A stretch of 64,000 bases of DNA from NCBI GenBank assembly GCA_965200925.1, contig OZ241738.1:3100001-3164000 (forward strand). The letters run 5' to 3'. The translations under genes were made by a program, and so were the position numbers. Under the pieces are notes generated by a model. The model worked only from the letters and a program-made list of their open reading frames with translations. It was not told the DNA's origin and made no database searches. Source of the DNA: WTGU01 sp965200925 (GTDB lineage: Bacteria; Pseudomonadota; Alphaproteobacteria; UBA828). How positions within the stretch are numbered: the first letter of the stretch is position 1; each line of letters opens with the position of its first letter. Shown here piece by piece: positions 16,326-23,928 of the stretch.

Positions 16326-17033
16326 TCACGGGCGTACCGCCGTTTCCTTCGCGTCCGGACCGCTGAGATAGGCGAGCACGTCCGCGGTCTCGACCACGTC
16401 GGCGGAGCAGCGGTCCATGTCGAACAGGTTGATGGCGTGGGAGACGGGCAGGCGGTCGAACACCGCGTCCGCCGGCACGATGGTGCGGTAGTTGCAGGAG
16501 AAGGCGTCGAACACGGTCGCGCGCACGCAGTTGCAGGTGGCACCGCCGGTGACGATCAGCGTGTCCACCGCGCGGTCGACCAGCCAGGGCAGGAGCGGCG
16601 TGCCGTGGAAGGCGCTCGGTTTCTTCTTGGTGAAGACAAGCTCGCCGGGCGCGGGCGCCACGTCATCCACGATCGCGCTCCCGTGGGTGCCCTCGAAATA
16701 GGCGTATTCGCTCGCCTCCGCGCCGATCTTGGCGTCGAAGAGCCCGGCGTCGCCGACCGTGCGGTCGATGGCGAAGCGGGTATGGACCACCGGCGCACCC
16801 GCCGCCCGGGCCGCGTCGAGAATGCGCCGGATCTGCGCCACGGCGTCCCGCCCGGCGGCGCAGGCATAGGGGTATTTGTCGGGGTCGGACGCGCCCTCCT
16901 CGCCGACCATGTAGTTCTGCACGTCGATCACGATGACGGCCGGCCGCGCGCCGAAACCGACGCGCCGCGCCCAGCGCCCGCGCGCGATCGTGGCCCTGTC
17001 CTCGTCGCTCAGGAAGCGCTGCCAATCCGCCAT
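16326..17033 (-). CDS. Isochorismatase-like cysteine hydrolase
   Basis: A 235-residue cysteine hydrolase of the isochorismatase/N-carbamoylsarcosine amidase superfamily. The Asp-Lys-Cys triad can be placed: Asp37 in VIVIDVQNYMVGEE, the lysine in LVFTKKKPSAFHGTPL, and the cysteine in TGGATCNCVRATVFDAFS, with the usual preceding cis-peptide region. The long N-terminal helix (WQRFLSDEDRATIARGRW) is common in carbamoylsarcosine amidase-like members, so an amide or carbamoyl substrate is likely, but its identity is unknown. It is transcribed divergently from the CRISPR-Cas operon, with 134 bp between the two starts. Confidence 0.9.
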   Translation of the reverse strand: MADWQRFLSDEDRATIARGRWARRVGFGARPAVIVIDVQNYMVGEEGASDPDKYPYACAAGRDAVAQIRRILDAARAAGAPVVHTRFAIDRTVGDAGLFDAKIGAEASEYAYFEGTHGSAIVDDVAPAPGELVFTKKKPSAFHGTPLLPWLVDRAVDTLIVTGGATCNCVRATVFDAFSCNYRTIVPADAVFDRLPVSHAINLFDMDRCSADVVETADVLAYLSGPDAKETAVRP

Positions 17034-17167
17034 GAGCCCTCCCCCGTCCTGCGCCGCACGGCGGCATCATATCCGATCCCGAGACGCGCCGCGCCCAGGC
17101 TGGCGGCGCCGGCGGCCTTGCCGTTATGGTGGCGGCGGGGAACGTCCGCGGCGCCTCGGACCCGCAC

Positions 17168-17815
17168 ATGGAAAAGCTCACGGTCACCGCCCATCTCGCG
17201 ACTCCCGTCGTTTTCGGCGGCGGCTACCTGACCCTGGACGCGCTCCTCGCGGCGTTGATCTTCGAGCGCACCGGCGACGTGGACGCCGCCCACGGCACCA
17301 TCCCGCTGGCGCGCACGAACGGCCTCTTCCACGGGAGCGCAGCCCTCTTCGAACCGATCGACTCCCGCCGCGTTTCGTTTGTCGCGAACCTGCGCGCCGC
17401 CCATGCGCTCGACCCGGACCTCTTGAAGAAGAAAGACGGGAAGGTTCATCGCAAGCTCGACCTGAAACGGCGCCAGGGCTTCGGCGCGGTCATGAACGGC
17501 TACACCGCCTTCGACGCGCCGGAGATCGTCTGGTACGCCGAGGGCGACGGCGCGACCGTCGAGCGCCTGCTGGATGGCGCGCCCTTCATCGGAAAGCGGC
17601 GTGGCAGCGGCTTCGGCGAGGTCCGGTGCTGGTCGGTCGTCGACGGCGGCGATTGGGACGGCGTCGTCGGCCCGTTCGGCGCGCCCCTGCGGCCGGTTCC
17701 CGTCGAAATGTTCGCCGGCGACCGGAGCGCCCTCAAGGTCGAGGCGGCGTGGCGTCCGGCCTACTGGCACCCGGAGAACAGAACGATCTGCCATGCGCCG
17801 GAGGCGGTCGCTTGA
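17168..17815 (+). CDS. csf3: Csf3-like (Cas5-type) subunit of a type IV CRISPR complex
   Basis: A 215-residue RAMP-type protein and first gene of the type IV locus. The N-terminal strand LTVTAHLATPVVFGGGYLTLDALLAALIF is the usual Csf3/Cas5 opening, in which a beta strand is followed by the LDALLA helix, and the central glycine-rich loop FIGKRRGSGFGEVRCW fits the RAMP fold. In known type IV complexes Csf3 caps the crRNA 5' handle end of the Csf2 filament. The ATG at 17168 (MEKLTVT) is preferred to the ATG at 17126, because the 14 extra residues are not family-like. The next gene begins at a TTG overlapping this stop. Assignment rests on fold pattern and position. Confidence 0.82.
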   Translation: MEKLTVTAHLATPVVFGGGYLTLDALLAALIFERTGDVDAAHGTIPLARTNGLFHGSAALFEPIDSRRVSFVANLRAAHALDPDLLKKKDGKVHRKLDLKRRQGFGAVMNGYTAFDAPEIVWYAEGDGATVERLLDGAPFIGKRRGSGFGEVRCWSVVDGGDWDGVVGPFGAPLRPVPVEMFAGDRSALKVEAAWRPAYWHPENRTICHAPEAVA

Positions 17816-18273
17816 ACGCCTTTCAATTCTTCAACGAGAACTTCGGCCGGTATCTGATCACACCGGCCAACCGGCCGCCGCATAGGGAGGCGTGGCGGGC
17901 GCTGTCGTCCAGCCATCCGCTCCGAAAGGGCGGGACGAGCAGGCTTTCCTCGGGCTGGGCGATCGTCCGGCCCACGGGGACCATCATGCAGCTGGAACTG
18001 GCGGTATCCGGCATCGAGTACGACGCCGAGCGCACGCGCTTCCAGGCGTTCGCCGACGAGCTGGTCGTCTGGGACGGCGGGCCGCGCCTGTTCCTCACGT
18101 TCGACAAGGCGCCGTTGCCGATCCGCCACCTGTTCCTGACCGTCGATCGGCGCGCGGTGCGGATATGCGCGCCCCAGGGCGTCGAGACGTTCGACCATAC
18201 CCGCCCGGCACCGCCCGGGGCAGGCCGAGTCCAGCGCCAACTGGAGAAGCTGCGGGCGCGCGATGCTGCGTGA
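17812..18273 (+). CDS. Unassigned type IV CRISPR locus protein in the csf1 position
   Basis: A 153-residue protein whose TTG start overlaps the csf3 stop (TTGA at 17812-17815) and whose end overlaps the cas6-like gene by 11 bp, so it is firmly inside the operon. Csf1 of type IV-A is larger and carries an N-terminal four-cysteine zinc finger; this protein has one cysteine only (RICAPQG) and I see no Csf1 motif. Visible are an aromatic N terminus (FQFFNENFGRYL), a beta-rich centre (GWAIVRPTGTIMQLELAVSG, then RLFLTFDKAPLPIRHLFLTV) and a basic C-terminal helix (RVQRQLEKLRARD). It may be a minimal Csf1 or a distinct small subunit. Identity unknown. Confidence 0.8.
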   Translation: MNAFQFFNENFGRYLITPANRPPHREAWRALSSSHPLRKGGTSRLSSGWAIVRPTGTIMQLELAVSGIEYDAERTRFQAFADELVVWDGGPRLFLTFDKAPLPIRHLFLTVDRRAVRICAPQGVETFDHTRPAPPGAGRVQRQLEKLRARDAA

Positions 18274-18766
18274 CCATATCATCCCCAAACCGCCGACGCT
18301 GGACGGCTACGGTCTGCACCGGCTGGTGCAGGGGCTGACGGGCGGCGACAGCCCTCTGTTCGTCGACATGGGCGACCGGGTGCTCGTGCGCAGCGCGAAG
18401 CCGATCACCGGTGCCGGCACGCCGCCGCGCGCCGCCGCAGAGGGGGAGGTCGTGGGCTTCGAGCTGCGCGCCTGCGTCTCGCGGAAGGTGCGGGGCCGGC
18501 ATCTCTATTATCCCCTCGCCGACTGGCGCAGCCGACACGCCTGGCTGCGCAGGCAGGGCGCGCGGCACGGGTTCGAACCGCTCACGATCCACTGCCGCAC
18601 CGCCCAGGCCGGGATCGACAAGGGCGGCGGCCGGACCTTCACCGTCGACCGCACCGATTTCGTGGGCGTGTTGCGCGTGACGGACGCCGCCCGTTTCGCG
18701 CGCGCCGTGGCGAACGGGGTGGGGTCGACGGCGAAGGCATTCGGTTTCGGGATGTTGGTCGTGTAG
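18263..18766 (+). CDS. cas6: Cas6e-like CRISPR RNA endoribonuclease
   Basis: A 167-residue Cas6 protein that would cut pre-crRNA at the 3' base of the repeat hairpin. The N terminus has the Cas6e pattern LDGYGLHRLVQGL, with Tyr16 and His19 forming the YxxH pair that matches the catalytic Tyr/His of Cas6e, followed by DRVLVRSAKPI. The C terminus has FVGVLRVTDAARFARAV and the glycine-rich loop GSTAKAFGFGMLVV, a hallmark of Cas6. It is slightly shorter than most Cas6e proteins (about 200 residues). In type IV-A nomenclature this slot is csf5. Its gene overlaps the upstream unknown gene and is followed after 19 bp by csf2. The target hairpin is in the array at 19782-20147. Confidence 0.88.
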   Translation: MLRDHIIPKPPTLDGYGLHRLVQGLTGGDSPLFVDMGDRVLVRSAKPITGAGTPPRAAAEGEVVGFELRACVSRKVRGRHLYYPLADWRSRHAWLRRQGARHGFEPLTIHCRTAQAGIDKGGGRTFTVDRTDFVGVLRVTDAARFARAVANGVGSTAKAFGFGMLVV

Positions 18767-18785
18767 CGCAACGAGGAGAAGAACC

Positions 18786-19733
18786 ATGGGCCATGTCGTC
18801 ATCGAGGGGACCATCACCACCGTCGGGCCGCTGTCGATCAGGATGCCCGACGCCGACGAACACGACGGTTTCCCGATGATGTCCCGCGGGGTGGACGACG
18901 AGGGGCAGCCGATGAAGACGGGCTACCTGCCGGCCACGACGCTGCGCGGCTTTCTGCGGCGGGCCGTCGTGACCCGCGCCATGCGAGAGGCGAAGGACAA
19001 CGGCAAACCCTATTCGTTGCAGCGGGCCTATGCGGAGCTGATCGGGCAGGATGCCGAGAGCGAGAAGCAGGCCGGCGAGATCGACCTTCTCGCCATCAAG
19101 AAGGCACGCGACGAATCGCCGGTCATCGACCTGTTCGGCAGCGGCCTGAGCGTCGCGAGCCGCCTGCGGGTTGGCCATTTCGTTCCGGAGAAGAACGTGC
19201 TCCCCGAATCCTATCCCGGCGTCCGGAAGGATCTGGGTGACACGGAAGGGGTCGTCGAATTGCTGAGTGTGCACGACGCCGAGCGCTACCACGGACGTGA
19301 GGAAGCGAACAATCGGCGAGTCGAAGCCGAGAAGGTGGTGAAGACGATCAAGGGAAAGATCCGCAAGGCCGAGAAGAAAGGCGAAAGCGTCGAGGCGTTG
19401 CGGAGAGAGCTCGAAGAAGCGGAAAAGGTATGGGAGAAGCGCAAGAAGGAGATGGGCGCCATGCAGGTCTCCAGCCGCACCCTTGTGAGCTATACGGCGC
19501 TTCCGGCAGGCCTCGACCTCCGGGGCCGCATCGTCATCCTGGATGCGAAGAAGAGGGATAGGGAGATGATCGAATTCGGCCTCGACTGCTTGAGTCGGTC
19601 GCCCGTCCTGGGTGCCCAGTCGGCGCGCGGGTGCGGGGAGATCTCGGGGGTTTTCAAGGTTAGGATCGAGGGGGAGGAGAAGAAACGGATCACCATCGGC
19701 GGATATGCGCCGTCGAGGGTCGACGAATTTTGA
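18786..19733 (+). CDS. csf2: Csf2-like (Cas7-type) backbone subunit of a type IV CRISPR complex
   Basis: A 315-residue Cas7-family protein, expected to polymerise along the crRNA spacer. The N-terminal strand VVIEGTITTVGPLSIRMPDA and the LPATTLRGFLRRAVV stretch are typical of Csf2/Cas7 RAMP folds. The C terminus has LLGAQSARGCGEISGVF-like glycine-rich sequence (here VLGAQSARGCGEISG). Between about residues 170 and 225 lies a highly charged helical segment (RRVEAEKVVKTIKGKIRKAE, then EALRRELEEAEKVWEKRKKE) that should form a protruding coiled coil and looks like an insertion in the thumb region. The ATG at 18786 has a strong AGGAG ribosome binding site. The CRISPR array begins 48 bp after the stop. 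Confidence 0.87.
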   Translation: MGHVVIEGTITTVGPLSIRMPDADEHDGFPMMSRGVDDEGQPMKTGYLPATTLRGFLRRAVVTRAMREAKDNGKPYSLQRAYAELIGQDAESEKQAGEIDLLAIKKARDESPVIDLFGSGLSVASRLRVGHFVPEKNVLPESYPGVRKDLGDTEGVVELLSVHDAERYHGREEANNRRVEAEKVVKTIKGKIRKAEKKGESVEALRRELEEAEKVWEKRKKEMGAMQVSSRTLVSYTALPAGLDLRGRIVILDAKKRDREMIEFGLDCLSRSPVLGAQSARGCGEISGVFKVRIEGEEKKRITIGGYAPSRVDEF

Positions 19734-19781
19734 TGTTCGAAGATGGAATTTCACGCCATATCAGTATGTTGTTCCACCTCT
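19734..19781 (+). promoter_or_regulatory. Short AT-richer leader before the CRISPR array
   Basis: The 48 bp between the csf2 stop and the first repeat are richer in A/T than the surroundings and include CATATCAGTATG, which could serve as a -10-like element for an internal array promoter. No convincing -35 is visible, so the array may rely on transcription from the upstream cas genes. It is far shorter than the leaders used for spacer acquisition in type I systems. Confidence 0.3.
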
Positions 19782-20147
19782 ACTCAAGCCACCATGGAAA
19801 TCGGTGGTTACTGAAACTAGGCCGCCGTGATCCGCCGCTCCGCCTCGACTCAAGCCACCATGGAAATCGGTGGTTACTGAAACACGCGACGCAGGCGCCC
19901 GGCCGCCGACGGCACTCAAGCCACCATGGAAATCGGTGGTTACTGAAACCGGGCATGACGATCAAGATGCATGGAGAATACTCAAGCCACCATGGAAATC
20001 GGTGGTTACTGAAACCCGCGCACCAGGTCGGCCACGTCATGGCGAACTCAAGCCACCATGGAAATCGGTGGTTACTGAAACGAGAATCAGGCTTGACTGC
20101 CCGCCCGAATGACTCAAGCCACCATGGAAATCGGTGGTTACTGAAAC
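19782..20147 (+). CRISPR. CRISPR array: six identical 36-bp repeats, five 30-bp spacers
   Basis: Repeats begin at 19782, 19848, 19914, 19980, 20046 and 20112, each 36 bp and identical; the five spacers are all exactly 30 bp. Within the repeat, positions 6-12 (AGCCACC) pair with 22-28 (GGTGGTT), forming a 7-bp stem with one G-T wobble and a 9-nt loop. Positions 29-36 (ACTGAAAC) then form an 8-nt tail that would become the crRNA 5' handle after Cas6 cleavage. The GAAAC end sets the orientation as plus, the same as the cas genes. No terminal repeat degeneration is seen. Spacers differ from one another and I found no obvious match elsewhere in the window. Confidence 0.99.
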
Positions 20148-20208
20148 AGCCCCCGGGCCGAGGCATGCATCGTCGATATGCACGTGGAACGCAAAGAGAG
20201 GAAAACGG

Positions 20209-21804
20209 ATGTTCCGGTCATACGAGCAAAAACACTTCAATGCCTTGATCGCAAAGCATCTCGAAGAACGGGACGCCCCCCTGCTGCTTGAAGGCGGAAC
20301 CGGGATCGGCAAGACCCGCGCCTTTCTGGCGGCGCTGGCCGGTTGCGAAGCGCGAGTCGCCGTCGTCCTGCCGACCCGGCAGCTGATCGACCAGATGGCG
20401 TCGTCGTCGGACCTGGAAGCGGTGGGCCTGGCGGTGGAACCATTCCACCCCGCCCGCGATTTCGAGAGCCGCGCCGAATACGCCGCCCATCGGCGGAAGG
20501 CCATGGCGAGCCGGGTCATGCTCTGCACCGCCGCCAGCGTCATGATCGACCAGAGGCTGGCGGGCAACTACAACGGCGCGTCGCGGCGAGACTACCTGCT
20601 CTTCGACGAGGCCGACCAGCTGCCGCAGGCGGCGGCGCTGCAACGGGATCTGACGATCACGGCCGCCGATCTCGAAGCCGCCGGTGTCGCCCGCACCACC
20701 CCGAAGGAAACCGTCGCGGCCCTGCTCGGCAAGGCTGATCTCGACCCGGAGGTCCGCGCCCGCGCGAAGATGATTGAAGAGGCCCGCGCCGCCGCGCCGG
20801 TCTGGTTTCGCAAGGTGGGGCTGGACGACGACGGTGGCGTCGCGCTCCGGCATGAGCTGCCGGGCCGGTTGCTGAAACGCCTCGCCAACCAAGGCAACGT
20901 CGCTTTCGTCAGCGCCACGCTCACCGTTTCCGCGGGCACGGAAAATTTCGACGGCTTCCGGCGCAGCATGGGAATCGATCGACAAAGCTGGCTGTCCGAC
21001 GTCGTCGAGCCGAAGGAGCACGGACGGCTTTCGTTCGAGACGCCGCTCGACCGCGACCCGGCGGAAGTCGTCGCCGCCGCGGAGAAACCCTGCCTGGTCG
21101 TCACGCCGAGTTATGCCGATGCCGAAAAACTCGCTGCCCGCCTGCCGGGCGCCGTCGTCAGGGAGACGAAGGCGGACGGCGACGCGCGCGAGCCGGCCGC
21201 CGAGGCCGCCGCGCGCGTGGCCGAGGACGGCGTTCTGATTGCCGCCGGCGCCTGGGCCGGGCTCGACACGCCCCGGCGCTGGCGGTCCATCGTCGTGCCG
21301 CGCATCCCCTTCGAAAGGCCGACGATCCTCGATGAAAAGATCGAAAGCCGCTACATCGACAGCAGGAACGTCGCAACCCGGCGTATGCGGCAAGTCGTCG
21401 GACGCGGCCTGCGAACGCCGGACGCCCGGTGCACGCTCTACGTCTGCGACGCGCGTTACCGGAAGCTCGGGCGATTCCTGCCGGTCCGCTTCGGGGAGAG
21501 TTGGGAGGAAGGCGGGCGCGTCGACGTGACGCTCTCGAAGAGCGAGCGCGACCCGGCGGTGCGCAAGGCGGCGCTCGGGCATTACGGCTGTGAATGCCGC
21601 GCCTGTGGTCACATTCCGCCGAACGGCGTGACCCGCACCATCGATATCCATCACCTCCACCCCCTTGCCGAAGGCAAGCGGCGCACGAGACTTGAAGACG
21701 TGATCCCCCTCTGCGCCAACTGCCACCGGCTGGCCCACGGCGAAACCCCGCCCATCCCGCTCGCCCGTCTGCGGCAGCTGGCGGGGCAGAGCAAGGAACG
21801 ATAA
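20209..21804 (+). CDS. csf4: CasDinG helicase fused to a C-terminal HNH nuclease (Csf4-HNH)
   Basis: A 531-residue superfamily 2 helicase of the DinG type. Walker A is GGTGIGKT at residues 29-36, motif Ia is VVLPTRQLIDQM, Walker B is LLFDEADQLP with DEAD at 133-136, motif III is FVSATLT, and motif VI is QVVGRGLRTPD. Only isolated cysteines lie between Walker A and DEAD, so the Fe-S cluster of housekeeping DinG is absent, as in CasDinG. From about residue 455 a complete HNH domain follows: CECRACG (461-467), DIHHLHPLAEG (H481, H482) and CANCHRLAHG (502-511). The ATG at 20209 has the ribosome binding site AGAGAGG; the longer frame from 20134 runs through the last repeat. The gene starts 61 bp after the array. 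Predicted role: crRNA-guided recruitment followed by unwinding and cleavage of target DNA. Confidence 0.95.
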   Translation: MFRSYEQKHFNALIAKHLEERDAPLLLEGGTGIGKTRAFLAALAGCEARVAVVLPTRQLIDQMASSSDLEAVGLAVEPFHPARDFESRAEYAAHRRKAMASRVMLCTAASVMIDQRLAGNYNGASRRDYLLFDEADQLPQAAALQRDLTITAADLEAAGVARTTPKETVAALLGKADLDPEVRARAKMIEEARAAAPVWFRKVGLDDDGGVALRHELPGRLLKRLANQGNVAFVSATLTVSAGTENFDGFRRSMGIDRQSWLSDVVEPKEHGRLSFETPLDRDPAEVVAAAEKPCLVVTPSYADAEKLAARLPGAVVRETKADGDAREPAAEAAARVAEDGVLIAAGAWAGLDTPRRWRSIVVPRIPFERPTILDEKIESRYIDSRNVATRRMRQVVGRGLRTPDARCTLYVCDARYRKLGRFLPVRFGESWEEGGRVDVTLSKSERDPAVRKAALGHYGCECRACGHIPPNGVTRTIDIHHLHPLAEGKRRTRLEDVIPLCANCHRLAHGETPPIPLARLRQLAGQSKER

Positions 21805-21878
21805 CGGCCCCTTCCTTTCGCGCGCCGCCCCGATGCGGGTGTTGACGCTTCGGGAGGGCCGCTGGCACATAGCGGGCC

Positions 21879-23918
21879 ATGGGCAGGGGAAACGGCGGCA
21901 CCGACGACGCGCAGGCGCCGCTGGAGCGGGCGCTCGCCGAGGCCGGCGTGCGGATGCCGGCGGACGACGTGTGGGCGCTGGTGCAGGGCGTCGCCGCCGC
22001 CGCCGTGCGCGGCAAGGAGTGGCTCCGCCTGCTCCTCCCTACGACCGAAGGCGCGCTCGCGGACCGGCTGGAGGCTTTGCGCCGCGCTTATGCCGAAGCG
22101 CCGGACGGCACCGACACGCCCCAGGCGGCGGCGCGGCTCGAAGCGTTGCGGGCGGATCTCGCGCGGCGCGGCCTCGACGGCTTCGTGGTGCCGCGCAGCG
22201 ACGAGCACCAGGGCGAATTCGTGGCTGGAGGCGCGCAACGGCTCGCTTGGCTCACCGGCTTCACCGGCTCGGCCGGCATGGCCATCGTGCTCGCCGGGCG
22301 CGCGGCGCTGTTCGTGGACGGGCGCTACACCCTGCAAGCGGCGGCCGAGGTCGACGGCGCCCTCTACGAGCACCGCCACCTGACCCGGGAACCCGCCGAC
22401 GCATGGTTGCGGCGCCATCTGCCCGCCGGCGCGGCGCTCGGCTACGACCCGCGGTTGCACGGCGAACGGGACCGCGACTTCCTCGCGGCGCCGTGCCGTG
22501 CTGCCGGCGCACGCCTCGTGGCCTGCGCGGACAACCCGGTCGATGCAGTGTGGGAGAACCGGCCGCCGCTTCCGCTCGGCCCCGTCGCGCCCCATCCGTT
22601 GCGCTTCGCCGGCGTGGATTCGGCCGGGAAGCAGCGCCGCGTGGCCGCCGTGATCGCCGCGGCAGGGGCCGACGCCGCATTGCTCTCCGCCCCGGATTCC
22701 ATCGCCTGGCTCCTGAACGTGCGCGGTGCGGATGTCCCCAACAGCCCGCTCCCGCATTCCTTCGCCATCGTGAACGCGGACCGCGCGGTCGACTGGTTCG
22801 TGGACCGGCGCAAGCTCCTGCCGGAGGTCGCGGCCCATCTCGGCGACGCGGTGCGCGTCCGCCCGCCGGACGCTCTGGCCGGTGCGCTCGACGCGCTGGC
22901 GCGGGCGGGCAAGGCCGTCCTCGTCGATCCCGCCGCCACGCCGGTCTGGATGGTGGACCGCCTCGCCGGCGAACGGGCGGGCGCGGCGGTGCGCGGCCCT
23001 GACCCTTGCGCCGCGCTCAAGGCCTGCAAGAACGACGTCGAGCTCGACGGGATCCGCGCCGCGCACCGCCGCGACGGCGCGGCGCTCGTGCGCTTCCTCG
23101 CCTGGCTGGAAGGCGCCGCCGCGGGTGGTGCCGTCACCGAGCGCGCGGCCGCCGCGCGGCTCGCGGCGCTGCGCGAAGGCGGCGCGCACTACCGGGGGCC
23201 GAGCTTCGACACCATCTCCGGCGCCGGGCCGAACGGCGCGATCGTCCATTACCGGGTGACGCCGGAGACCGACCGCCGGCTCGAGCCGGGCACGCTCTAC
23301 TTGGTCGATTCCGGCGCACAATATCTGGACGGGACCACCGACGTGACCCGCACCGTCGCCCTCGGCACGCCGCTCCCGGAGCACCGGGACCGCTTCACCC
23401 GCGTGCTCCGCGGCCATATCGCCCTGGCGACGGCGACGTTTCCGCGCGGGACGACGGGCGCGCAGCTCGATACCCTCGCGCGCCAGTTCCTGTGGCAGGC
23501 GGGGCTCGACTACGACCACGGCACCGGCCACGGCGTCGGCAGCCACCTCAACGTCCACGAAGGCCCGCAGCGGATCGCGCGGGGCGGCGACGCGCCGCTC
23601 GAACCCGGCATGGTCGTCTCCAACGAGCCGGGCTATTACAAGGCCGGCGCCTACGGCATCCGCATCGAGAACCTCGTCGCGGTGACCATCGCCGCCGCGC
23701 CCGGGGGAGCCGAGCGCGAACTGCTCGGCTTCGAAACGCTGACCCTCGCGCCGATCGACCGCGCGCTGATCGAACCCGCCATGTTGACGGCGGACGAGCG
23801 CGCCTGGCTCGACCGCTACCACCGGCGGGTCGCGCACACGCTGGCGCCGCTGCTGGCCGGCAATTCCGGCGTTCTTTCGTGGCTCGAAGCCGCGACGGCC
23901 CCGCTCGAGACCGCCTGA
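21879..23918 (+). CDS. pepP: Xaa-Pro aminopeptidase (M24B family) with N-terminal extension
   Basis: A 679-residue metallopeptidase of the aminopeptidase P family that removes an N-terminal residue preceding proline. The creatinase-like N domain starts near residue 85 (AARLEALRADLARRGLDGFVVP, followed by DEHQGE and LTGFTGSAG). The catalytic domain carries the metal ligands in LVDSGAQYLDGTTDVTRT, GTGHGVGSHLNVHEGP and MVVSNEPGYYKAGAYGIR, followed by the terminal glutamate region. Family members are about 600 residues long; here about 80 residues precede the conserved start (DAQAPLERALAEAGVRMPAD and beyond). The extension could be real, or the gene may start later, though no better ATG is in frame. 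It lies 74 bp after the CRISPR locus on the same strand. Confidence 0.9.
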   Translation: MGRGNGGTDDAQAPLERALAEAGVRMPADDVWALVQGVAAAAVRGKEWLRLLLPTTEGALADRLEALRRAYAEAPDGTDTPQAAARLEALRADLARRGLDGFVVPRSDEHQGEFVAGGAQRLAWLTGFTGSAGMAIVLAGRAALFVDGRYTLQAAAEVDGALYEHRHLTREPADAWLRRHLPAGAALGYDPRLHGERDRDFLAAPCRAAGARLVACADNPVDAVWENRPPLPLGPVAPHPLRFAGVDSAGKQRRVAAVIAAAGADAALLSAPDSIAWLLNVRGADVPNSPLPHSFAIVNADRAVDWFVDRRKLLPEVAAHLGDAVRVRPPDALAGALDALARAGKAVLVDPAATPVWMVDRLAGERAGAAVRGPDPCAALKACKNDVELDGIRAAHRRDGAALVRFLAWLEGAAAGGAVTERAAAARLAALREGGAHYRGPSFDTISGAGPNGAIVHYRVTPETDRRLEPGTLYLVDSGAQYLDGTTDVTRTVALGTPLPEHRDRFTRVLRGHIALATATFPRGTTGAQLDTLARQFLWQAGLDYDHGTGHGVGSHLNVHEGPQRIARGGDAPLEPGMVVSNEPGYYKAGAYGIRIENLVAVTIAAAPGGAERELLGFETLTLAPIDRALIEPAMLTADERAWLDRYHRRVAHTLAPLLAGNSGVLSWLEAATAPLETA

Positions 23919-23928
23919 GAAGCGGCAA

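Noticed and set aside
19730..20248. Open frames on both strands running through the CRISPR array, giving proteins with repeated SSHHGNRWLLK-like blocks
   Set aside because: The array period is 66 bp, a multiple of three, and the repeat has no stop in these frames, so they are by-products of the repeats.
16185..21804. An integrative element using the CAT tRNA as attachment site for the CRISPR locus
   Set aside because: No integrase, no repeated tRNA 3' end and no direct repeat near the far side of the locus were found.
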